Source: Chloroflexota bacterium (GTDB taxonomy: Bacteria > Chloroflexota > Limnocylindria > P2-11E). Taken from it: DNA of 42,611 nt. The position numbers were made by a program, and so were the translations under genes. Below the pieces are notes generated by a model, which saw only the letters and a program-made list of their open reading frames with translations, was not told the origin of the DNA and ran no database searches. Every line of letters begins with the position of its first letter. Position 1 is the stretch's first letter. Positions 33,947-40,832 of this stretch are shown piece by piece. Where the stretch lies: the NCBI GenBank assembly GCA_005883775.1, contig VBEU01000049.1, positions 1-42,611 of the forward strand, in the 5' to 3' direction.

Positions 33947-34018
33947 TGGAGCTGGCGGGATTCGAACCCGCGACCCCCACACTGCCAGTGTGATGCGCTC
34001 CCACTGCGCCACAGCCCC
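33947..34018 (-). tRNA. tRNA-Ala (anticodon GGC) inside the leuS T-box leader
   Basis: A complete cloverleaf folds on the minus strand: acceptor GGGGCTG/CAGCTCC with the alanine G3:U70 pair, D stem GCGC/GCGC, anticodon stem TCACA/TGTGG with loop CTGGCAG (anticodon GGC, reads GCC), T stem GCGGG/CCCGC with loop TTCGAAT, and discriminator A. CCA is not encoded. Three bases separate its 5' end from the helix arm GAGAGC, and 11 bases separate its 3' end from the arm GCTCTC. It lies on the same strand as, and within, the T-box leader. Confidence 0.95.
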
Positions 34019-34202
34019 GATGCTCTCCGCTCGAGCACGCTGATAACGGGCGTGACCCCGGCGAGGGCTAGCCGCCTAGCGGTTCGCACCCGCGGCTCCC
34101 GGGCGAGTTCCGCGCTCCTGCGACGCCGGCTTGCACCTGCCGCCGGCTCTCTTTTGTCGAGGAATTTCGCGTACTGCTCCCGTTCGTGGCCGTTGGCTCA
34201 AA

Positions 34203-34208
34203 AGTATA
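34203..34208 (-). promoter_or_regulatory. Candidate -10 for the leuS leader
   Basis: TATACT on the minus strand (five of six matches to TATAAT) lies just past the rodA stop, about 20 bases before Stem I. No good -35 is seen at 16-18 bases upstream, so readthrough from rodA is also possible. Confidence 0.4.
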
Positions 34209-34212
34209 CGGA

Positions 34213-35373
34213 CTAAGGCCCCTCAGGCTCGCGCCGCATCGACACCGATTGCAAGACGCCGAGCGCGAAGCAGACCGAGACGAGCGAGCTGCCGCCGTGC
34301 GAGATGAACGGAAGAGGGATACCGGTCACCGGCATGAGCGAGATGGCCATGCCGACATTCACCAGGATCTGGAAGACAAGCATGGTCGCCACGCCGCCAC
34401 CGATCAGCATCCCGAAGGGGTCCTTCGCGCGGAGCGCAACGCGGAGCGCTGCGACGAGCAGCACGATGTAGAGCGCGAAGAGAATGACCGCGCCGGCGAA
34501 GCCCAAGTCCTCGGCGAGGCCGGAGAACACGAAATCGGATTCGGCGATCGGTAGATAGCCGAGCGGCGACTGCGTCCCGGCGGTGAGGCCTTTGCCGGTG
34601 GCACCCCCCGATCCGACCGCGATGAGCGACTGGATAATGTTCCAGCCCGCGCCCTGCGGATCGGAGTACGGATCGAGGAACGCGGAGAGCCGCGCGCGCT
34701 GGTAGTCCTTGAGGAGCGCCCAGACAAGGGGGAACGACGCGGCGGCGATCGCGACGAGCGCCACGAGCTGCCAGATCCGTGCACCGGCGAGGAACGCGAT
34801 GCCGAAGAAGATCGCGATGAACACAAGACTCGTGCCCAGGTCCGGCTGCCGGTAGACGAGCAACACAGCGGGGGCGAGCAACGCAAGCCCGACCAACATC
34901 GTGAGCGGGGACCCAATCGATGCGCGCCGGTCGGCGAAGAATTTCGCGAGCACGATGATCATCAGGACCTTCGCGACCTCGCTGAACTGGAACGAGAGGC
35001 CTCCGATGTTGACCGAGCGCTGCGCGCCGAGGCTCGAACTGCCGATCGCGAGCACCACCGAGAGGAGCCCCAGCGTGAAGACGTACAGCAGCGGAGCGAA
35101 CGCGCCCAGCCAGGCGTAGTCGAAGAGCGCGATCGCGGCCATCGCGGCCATACCGACTGCGGCCCAGATCGCGCCGCGGATCACGAACTGCATGGGATCG
35201 CCCGTGAACGTCCGCGTTTCGGCGGTCGTCGAGTACGTCATCACGAGGCCGTACCCGATGAGCAACAGGGTCACGATGAGCAGGATCGGGTCGATCTGGG
35301 TCCAGCGGCGCGGAGCCGGCCGGTCATGCAGCGGGGTCGCGGGACGCGGCAAGGCCATTGCTCGGACGCTCAT
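34213..35373 (-). CDS. rodA: RodA/FtsW-family peptidoglycan polymerase
   Basis: This is a SEDS-family glycosyltransferase of 386 residues with about ten membrane helices. Family marks are GSSSLGAQRSVNIGGLSFQFSEVAKV, YRQPDLGTSLVF, the loop with catalytic-region residues AGWNIIQSLIAVGSGG, GKGLTAGTQSPLGYLPIAESDFVFSGLAEDLGF and the C-terminal PVTGIPLPFISHGGSS. Pairing with an adjacent class B PBP (overlap ATGA at 35370-35373) supports RodA rather than FtsW. It extends glycan strands during cell elongation. Confidence 0.94.
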   Translation of the reverse strand: MSVRAMALPRPATPLHDRPAPRRWTQIDPILLIVTLLLIGYGLVMTYSTTAETRTFTGDPMQFVIRGAIWAAVGMAAMAAIALFDYAWLGAFAPLLYVFTLGLLSVVLAIGSSSLGAQRSVNIGGLSFQFSEVAKVLMIIVLAKFFADRRASIGSPLTMLVGLALLAPAVLLVYRQPDLGTSLVFIAIFFGIAFLAGARIWQLVALVAIAAASFPLVWALLKDYQRARLSAFLDPYSDPQGAGWNIIQSLIAVGSGGATGKGLTAGTQSPLGYLPIAESDFVFSGLAEDLGFAGAVILFALYIVLLVAALRVALRAKDPFGMLIGGGVATMLVFQILVNVGMAISLMPVTGIPLPFISHGGSSLVSVCFALGVLQSVSMRREPEGP

Positions 35374-37244
35374 TTGTTCGGCCCGAGGTATTGCTCGAGG
35401 ATCCGCTGGGTCATCCCGACGGCCGGGTTCAGACAAAGCTCGCAGAGCGATTTCGAAGAGTCGTACGTGAAGATCGCCATGGCGATCTGCGCGGTGGGGT
35501 CCGTGTTGTCTGCCTGCGGGACGAACGAGACGAACCAGTTGTGGAACCCGAGCTTGTTGCGACCGGCGCTGTCCTTGCCGGCCGAGGCGCCGAACTCCGC
35601 GGTGCCGGTCTTGCCGGCGATCGGGATCTTCAGGTTCGGCATGTAGGCGTGACCGATCGTCACCACGCGCCGCGCCGCCTCGCGGATGAGGCGGAGGTTT
35701 TCCTGGGTCATGTCGAGCTTCTGCGACGTCCACTGTGGAATCGGCAGGGTCTTGCCTGCCGCGTCGGTCACCTGCTTTAGAAGATGCGGCTGCCAGAGCG
35801 TGCCACCGTTCGCGACAGAGGCGTACGCGTTCAGAAGCTGCAGGGGGGTGACTGCGACGAAGCCCTGCCCGATCGCCTCCTGATACGTATTGCCGATCGT
35901 CCATGGTTCATCGAAGGTCGCGATCTTCCACTGCGGGTCGGGCATGATTCCGCCATCCTCGCCCGGGAGGTCGATCCCGGTCGGTGCGCCGAACCCGAGC
36001 ATGCGAGCGTACTTCGCGATCGCGTCGGGACCTACCCCGTGAACATTCGGCGCAAAGGGAGTCCCGGCAGCCAACGTGTAGAAGTAGATGTCGCTCGAGT
36101 GCGCGAACCCGTGGACGAAATCGAGCGACCCGTGGGCTCGCCAATCGTAGAACGTCGTGCCCGAAACGCTGAACGAGCTTGCGGACACGTTGACTACGGT
36201 GTCCCTCGTCGCGGTGCCCGCGGACAACGCAGAGAGCCCGGTGACCATCTTGAAGGTCGAGCCCGCCGGGTAGCGGTCACCGATGGCCTTGTTCACGAGC
36301 GGATGGCGGTCGTCTGCGTTCAGTGCGGCGAGCTCCGCGGTGCTGATGCCGCGCGCGAACATGTTGTTGTCGTATCCGGGGATGGACACCATCGCCAGGA
36401 TCTCGCCGTTCTGTGGATTGATCGCGACGCCGACCGCTTGCGTGAACTTGTCCTCGTCGACGCCCTTGCGGAGCTCGGCATCGAGGAGCTTCTGCAAACG
36501 GTCGTCGATAGTCAGCGAAACGGTGTTGCCGACGGTCGCCCGCTGGAGCGCGAGCGTCTTGATCTCGCGCTGAGCGGCGTCCCGCTCAATCTCGCGCCAG
36601 CCGTACGTCCCGCGAAGAAACTGCTCGTAGACGTCTTCTATCCCGGTACGTCCGACGTCATCGTCAGGGAGATAGCCACTGTCCTTAAGCTTCGCGAGCT
36701 CCTGTTCGGTAATCGGGCCGGTGTAGCCGATCACCGGCGCGTACAGCGTGCCGTCGACATAGAAGCGAATGCTCTCCGGGTCGACCCGGACACCGGGGAA
36801 GAGCTCGGCGCGCTCCGTCACCACGAGGGCGATCTCGCGAGGCACCGGCGTCTTGGAGATGCGCACCGGCTCGTACGGATTGCGAATTCGCTGTGCGCGG
36901 ATGACATCGCCGATCGCATCGCTCGGGAGATCGAGGAGCGCGGCGAGCCGCTGCGAGAGCTCGTCTTCGCGCGTGCGTGAAAGGTCGACGGGGATCACGC
37001 TGATCGCAAATCCCGGGATGTTGCGCGCCAGGACGTACCCGTTGCGGTCGACGATCCCACCGCGCTCGGCGGGTACCGGCAACCGCACGATGCGGTTCTG
37101 CTCGGACAGCTGGTGGTAATAGTCCCCACGGACGATCTCGAGGTCGTAGAGCCGCGCCGTGAGGGTCGAGAAGATCACGACGATAGCTACGCCGAAGGCG
37201 ATGAAGCGCCGGACCGATACAAAGGCCCGCGACGGCTGTCTCAC
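35370..37244 (-). CDS. mrdA: Penicillin-binding protein 2, class B transpeptidase
   Basis: This is the elongation transpeptidase partner of RodA (624 residues). It has an N-terminal anchor helix (FIAFGVAIVVIFSTLTARLYDLEI), a pedestal/dimerisation region with AERGGIVDRNGYVLARN, and a transpeptidase domain with active-site Ser in PAGSTFKMV, an SSD triad (HSSDIYFY) and KTGTAE. All three motifs are intact. Start GTG 37244 (VRQPSRAF) overlaps the mreD stop (GTGA); the frame is open upstream but that region is Arg-rich and noncoding. Confidence 0.95.
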   Translation of the reverse strand: MRQPSRAFVSVRRFIAFGVAIVVIFSTLTARLYDLEIVRGDYYHQLSEQNRIVRLPVPAERGGIVDRNGYVLARNIPGFAISVIPVDLSRTREDELSQRLAALLDLPSDAIGDVIRAQRIRNPYEPVRISKTPVPREIALVVTERAELFPGVRVDPESIRFYVDGTLYAPVIGYTGPITEQELAKLKDSGYLPDDDVGRTGIEDVYEQFLRGTYGWREIERDAAQREIKTLALQRATVGNTVSLTIDDRLQKLLDAELRKGVDEDKFTQAVGVAINPQNGEILAMVSIPGYDNNMFARGISTAELAALNADDRHPLVNKAIGDRYPAGSTFKMVTGLSALSAGTATRDTVVNVSASSFSVSGTTFYDWRAHGSLDFVHGFAHSSDIYFYTLAAGTPFAPNVHGVGPDAIAKYARMLGFGAPTGIDLPGEDGGIMPDPQWKIATFDEPWTIGNTYQEAIGQGFVAVTPLQLLNAYASVANGGTLWQPHLLKQVTDAAGKTLPIPQWTSQKLDMTQENLRLIREAARRVVTIGHAYMPNLKIPIAGKTGTAEFGASAGKDSAGRNKLGFHNWFVSFVPQADNTDPTAQIAMAIFTYDSSKSLCELCLNPAVGMTQRILEQYLGPNK

Positions 37245-37750
37245 CAGACTCCTAACGCCCCCTGCTTCTCGGTGGCGCGGCGGAGAAGTCGCGCAACGGG
37301 ATATATCGCGAGCGCCAGCAGCCCGGTGTAGAGGGCACTCGCCACCGCTGTCCCCGCTGCGAGCGGTGCTGAGGAGATGCCCGCCCCGGTGACCGCGAGG
37401 ATGCCGACGTAGATGAGGCCTGCTGCCAACGCGGCCAGGCCGACAAGAACCGCCCCTGGGAGGATCGGCGTGGGACGTCCGGGACCGCCTTCGCGAAGGC
37501 CCACCGCGGCCACGGGCGGTAGTGACGCGAGCGCGAACGCGCCCAGGGGCCCTCCTGAGATCAGATCCGAGACGACTCCACCGAGGAAAGCCCACCACAC
37601 TCCCTCGCGCGCGCCGGCCGCGATCGACCACGAGGCAGCCACCAATATCGGTAGCGACGGACGAGCGCCGCCCACGGCGATGAGCGGCGCAACGGTTCCC
37701 TGGAGAAGAGCGGCCGCGAGCGGGATCAGGACGCCGAGAACAAAACGCAT
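37241..37750 (-). CDS. mreD: Rod shape-determining protein MreD
   Basis: This 169-residue, multi-helix membrane protein is immediately upstream of mrdA-rodA, the standard place for mreD. It has helices at FVLGVLIPLAAALLQGTVAPLI and GVWWAFLGGVVSDLISGGPLGAFAL (the GGxxxDL pattern is typical of the family). MreD sequences are weakly conserved, so position carries much of the call. Start ATG 37750 has a GGGGGAA ribosome site. mreB and mreC, usually upstream, are not in this window; an unrelated transporter occupies that place. Confidence 0.82.
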   Translation of the reverse strand: MRFVLGVLIPLAAALLQGTVAPLIAVGGARPSLPILVAASWSIAAGAREGVWWAFLGGVVSDLISGGPLGAFALASLPPVAAVGLREGGPGRPTPILPGAVLVGLAALAAGLIYVGILAVTGAGISSAPLAAGTAVASALYTGLLALAIYPVARLLRRATEKQGALGVW

Positions 37751-37805
37751 CGTTCCCCCTTCGCGGGACCACGTCGCGGTGGACACGCCTTCGTTCGCTG
37801 TCCGC

Positions 37806-38939
37806 TCAGGAGTGCGCGCGCCGCCCCAGCGCGCGGGCCGGCGCTGTGGGCGTGGGATGCTGGACCTCGAGCTCCTGTTCGAGCTGCGGGAACGGATCCT
37901 CGTCGCGGAGCTTTGCGCCAACGTAGATCAGGACCAGCCGGAGCGTCGCGGCGACGGGCACCGCGATGAGGACGCCGAGCAGACCGTACAACGCGCCACC
38001 GGTCAGCAGCGAAAAGATCACGACGGCGGGATGTAGCTTAACGATCCGGCCTATGACCAGCGGGATCACGAAGTAGTCCTCCGAGTGCCGAAGAACCGTG
38101 TACATCGCCGCGACGATCGCGACGTACCAGATTTGCGAGAGGCCCCAGGGCGCCGGGTGCCCCAGAGCGACGAGGCAGGCAATGGCGCCCGCCGTGATCG
38201 GCCCAACGATCGGGATCACTTCAAGCACGCCTGTCATGAGCGCCAGCAGCAACGCGAAAGGCAGTTGCAGGATCGACAGGCCCACAAACGTTACGGTCGA
38301 CATCACACCGATGAGGAACATCTGCCCTCGCACGTAGCGGCCGAGGAGCGTGTTCACCTGCGCAAAGAGTGGAATGAGTTCATTGCGCTGGCTCGCCGGA
38401 AGAATGCGGCGGAACCACTGAAAGAGACGTGGGGCGTCACGCAGAAGGAAGAACGTCGCGATGAGGAAGACCAGAAGCTCGAGCAGGAAGTGACCGAAGC
38501 CGACTATGAATGGGACCGCGCCGCGAGCAACCATCTGGGTGAGGTCGCCGATTCCTCCAACGTTGGCGATCAGCGCATCCAGGTCTTCGAGTCCGACCTG
38601 GTCGGCGGTCTCGGCAAGGGTGTTCTGCGCATTGGCGACGAGGGTTGGCAGTGTGCGTTGGAGCTCGCGCACCTGATCGATCGCCAGCGGGACCAGAAGC
38701 CGGCCGCCCCCAATTATGGCTGCGAGGAGCCCGAGGAACACGATCGCGGCCGCTGCGGTCCGGGGAAGGGAAAGACGGCGCTCGAGGAGAGCGACCACTG
38801 GGAGAAGCACGTACGCCAACACGCCCGCCCAGACAAATGGCCGCACGATGTCTCCGGCGCGATAGACGATGTAGAGCGCAGCGAGCGCGAATAGAGCGAC
38901 GACGACGCGCTTGGTCGTACTGCTCCAACGGGCTCCCAT
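37806..38939 (-). CDS. AI-2E family transporter (PerM/TqsA-like permease)
   Basis: This 377-residue protein has about eight membrane helices and belongs to the AI-2E transporter family (older name UPF0118). Motifs are VRPFVWAGVLAYVLLPVVALLERR near the N-terminus, a periplasmic amphipathic segment, GVLEVIPIVGPITAGAIACLVAL and HPAVVIFSLLTGGALYGLLGVLIAVPVAATLRLVL. Members transport autoinducer-2, ions or unknown substrates, so the substrate cannot be assigned. It is 55 bases upstream of mreD on the same strand and may head that operon. The start ATG 38939 is clear. Confidence 0.9.
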   Translation of the reverse strand: MGARWSSTTKRVVVALFALAALYIVYRAGDIVRPFVWAGVLAYVLLPVVALLERRLSLPRTAAAAIVFLGLLAAIIGGGRLLVPLAIDQVRELQRTLPTLVANAQNTLAETADQVGLEDLDALIANVGGIGDLTQMVARGAVPFIVGFGHFLLELLVFLIATFFLLRDAPRLFQWFRRILPASQRNELIPLFAQVNTLLGRYVRGQMFLIGVMSTVTFVGLSILQLPFALLLALMTGVLEVIPIVGPITAGAIACLVALGHPAPWGLSQIWYVAIVAAMYTVLRHSEDYFVIPLVIGRIVKLHPAVVIFSLLTGGALYGLLGVLIAVPVAATLRLVLIYVGAKLRDEDPFPQLEQELEVQHPTPTAPARALGRRAHS

Positions 38940-39169
38940 GGCTGTCGCTGGATTATCAGCCCGCCCGGAGGGTTGGTGGGGTCCGATCGGTCGCTACCTC
39001 GCTATCTAAAATGGTTGCAGAGGGACCGCCGGGGAGTCGTGACGAAACCCAATTGCCATGTGGTCGCAGGGCCCCTCCTCGGCTAGAATGGAGGGCACGA
39101 ACACTCCCCTCCGGCCCCCAGTTTTACCCAGTTTCCTCAGGATGTTTCACGTGTGACAAGGCCGACCGG
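38940..39169. other. Divergent region between the transporter and parA
   Basis: This 230-base non-coding stretch is less GC-rich than its surroundings. It includes TAGAAT at 39084-39089 as a possible plus-strand -10 (no good -35) and the parS site at 39143. I found no cluster of DnaA boxes, so I do not call an origin here, although parAB-gyrB often lie near oriC. Confidence 0.4.
39143..39158 (+). promoter_or_regulatory. parS centromere site upstream of parA
   Basis: TGTTTCACGTGTGACA matches the widely conserved bacterial parS consensus (TGTTTCACGTGAAACA) at 14 of 16 positions, with the left half perfect. It lies 11 bases before the parA start, where ParB would load for chromosome segregation and may also repress parAB. 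Confidence 0.8.
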
Positions 39170-39961
39170 ATGACGGTTCTTGTCGTGAGCAATCAAAAGG
39201 GCGGAGTCGGAAAAACGACCACAGCAATCAGCCTTGGAGCTGCCCTCGTCGAACAGGGTGAGAGGGTCCTAATCGTCGATTTGGATCCTCAAGCGAACGC
39301 CACAAGCGGGCTCGGAGTTAGCAAGGCCCCGCCGAATCGTGTTTACGGCCTCATTTTGAAGGAGCGACCAATAGAGGACTCGATCGTGCCAACTGGGCTG
39401 AGGGGCCTCGACATCGTCCCCTCCGGTCCTGATATGGCCGGAGCCGAGGTCGAGCTCGTCCCGCTGATGGCGCGCGAATATCGCCTTCGCACCGCTCTGC
39501 GGGCGGCGCGAAACTACGACACGGTACTGGTCGACTGCCCGCCGTCGCTTGGGCTTTTGACGGTCAACGCCCTTGCTGCTGGAGACGCCGTCATCATCCC
39601 CGTGCAGTGCGAGTATTACGCGCTCGAGGGTCTCGCGCAGTTGCTCTCGACCATCGAAGCGGTCCGCGCTCGCCTTAACAATCACTTGGAGATTCTGGCG
39701 ATCGTCTTGACGATGGAGGATCGGCGCAATCGACTCTCCCTCCAGGTAATCGATGAGGTCCGCAGGCACTTTCCCAGCCTTGTAGCTGACGCCCGAATCC
39801 CTCGGGCCGTTCGACTCGCGGAGGCGCCCAGCCATGGTCTTCCAATCTCGATCTACGACCGCCGATCCGCAGCTGCGCAGGCCTACGACGACCTGGCGCG
39901 TGAGGTCTCGGCGCGGCTCCGGGCCCGCGCGCCGATCGCTCTCGGTGGAGCGATCGCCTGA
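39170..39961 (+). CDS. parA: Chromosome partitioning ATPase ParA (Soj)
   Basis: This 263-residue deviant Walker ATPase works with ParB-parS to segregate the chromosome. Motifs are NQKGGVGKTTT (deviant P-loop with signature Lys), DLDPQANAT (Walker A') and DTVLVDCPPSLG (Walker B). The short N-terminus without a DNA-binding domain matches the chromosomal Soj type rather than plasmid type Ia. I use ATG 39170 (MTVLVVSNQKGG); the upstream open frame passes through parS and noncoding sequence. The stop overlaps the parB start by one base (TGATG). Confidence 0.95.
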   Translation: MTVLVVSNQKGGVGKTTTAISLGAALVEQGERVLIVDLDPQANATSGLGVSKAPPNRVYGLILKERPIEDSIVPTGLRGLDIVPSGPDMAGAEVELVPLMAREYRLRTALRAARNYDTVLVDCPPSLGLLTVNALAAGDAVIIPVQCEYYALEGLAQLLSTIEAVRARLNNHLEILAIVLTMEDRRNRLSLQVIDEVRRHFPSLVADARIPRAVRLAEAPSHGLPISIYDRRSAAAQAYDDLAREVSARLRARAPIALGGAIA

Positions 39962-40830
39962 TGGCGCGTAGCGGTCTGGGCCGCGGCCTCGACGTTTTGC
40001 TTGGGCAGGCTGCTGCTGTTGCCACGCCCGTCGTCGACCGTCCGTCGACGAGCGAGATCCCGCTGGAGCAGGTGCGGCCAAATCGCCATCAGCCACGGAG
40101 CGCCTTCGACCCGGAGGGCCTCTCGGAGCTCGCCGCTTCGATTTCTCGCCACGGCGTGCTGCAACCAATAGTGGTATCACAGGACGGCGCCGGCTATGAG
40201 CTCGTGGCCGGCCACCGGCGGGTCCTCGCGGCAAGACTCGCCGGTAGGACCACAATTCCGGCGGTCATTCGCGACGAGATAGGGGACCGGCTCGAACTGG
40301 CTCTCATCGAGAATCTGCAGCGTTCCGATCTCAACGCCATCGAGGCGGCTCGCGCCTACAAGCTGTTGATGGAGACGTACGACCTTACCCAGGAGCAGCT
40401 CGCCGAGCGGCTGGGGAAATCGCGCTCCTCCGTCGCCAACATGCTGCGAACCTTGTCCGCACCGCAAGCGCTCCAGGATGCGGTCATAGAAGGCAAGATC
40501 GCCGAGGGTCATCTCCGGGCTCTCCTACCGCTACCTCTTTCGGATGCGCTTCAGGCACTGGCGAGCGTGATCAGCAGGGGCCTGTCGGTTCGTGAAGCCG
40601 AGGCCCTCGCGCGAAAGATGGTCCACCCGACGCGCCGCGGTCGGACGCGACCTCGGCTCCGCGGTGGCGATCCGGACCTCAGTCAAGTCACCACCGAGCT
40701 CCGCGCGGCGCTCGGCACGAAAGTGGAGATCCTGCGCGGGCGACGCGGCGGGCGCATCGCGATCCAGTTCTACTCCGACGAGGATTTCGAGCGTCTCTAC
40801 GAGATCCTCGTGCGGGCCGGGAAGGTCTGA
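39961..40830 (+). CDS. parB: ParB/Spo0J chromosome partitioning protein
   Basis: This 289-residue CTP-dependent clamp loads at parS. N-terminal features are RSGLGRGLDVLLG (ParA-contact region typical of chromosomal ParB) and the CTPase domain with QPRSAFDPEGLSELAASI, HGVLQPIVV and AGHRRVLAARLAG, a variant of the usual GERRxRA motif. A helix-turn-helix (LTQEQLAERLGKSRSSVANMLR) and a C-terminal dimerisation domain follow. ParB box II (ALIENLQRSDLNAIEAA) is intact. It is translated from ATG 39961 coupled to parA. Confidence 0.95.
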   Translation: MARSGLGRGLDVLLGQAAAVATPVVDRPSTSEIPLEQVRPNRHQPRSAFDPEGLSELAASISRHGVLQPIVVSQDGAGYELVAGHRRVLAARLAGRTTIPAVIRDEIGDRLELALIENLQRSDLNAIEAARAYKLLMETYDLTQEQLAERLGKSRSSVANMLRTLSAPQALQDAVIEGKIAEGHLRALLPLPLSDALQALASVISRGLSVREAEALARKMVHPTRRGRTRPRLRGGDPDLSQVTTELRAALGTKVEILRGRRGGRIAIQFYSDEDFERLYEILVRAGKV

Positions 40831-40832
40831 AG

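Larger units (their letters stand above)
33876..34183 (-). promoter_or_regulatory. leuS T-box riboswitch interrupted by a tRNA-Ala gene
   Basis: Reading the minus strand: Stem I has base helix CGGG/CCCG, an AGTA internal loop opposite GAACTCG, and a distal hairpin with AGAGAG and GGTGCAA elements closed by GCCGGC/GCCGGC. The specifier CTC (34107-34105) codes leucine. Downstream come CGCCCGTTATCAGCGTG, then arm GAGAGC (34027-34022), a complete tRNA-Ala, arm GCTCTC (33935-33930), AATTG, and the T-box GGGTGGTACCGCGG (33924-33911). The TGGT in it fits a tRNA ending ACCA. A terminator follows. Apart from the embedded tRNA the leader looks fully functional. Confidence 0.88.

Noticed and set aside
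38940..39169. Replication origin (oriC) next to parAB-gyrB
   Set aside because: No cluster of DnaA boxes (TTATCCACA-like) and no dnaA or dnaN; only parS supports origin proximity.
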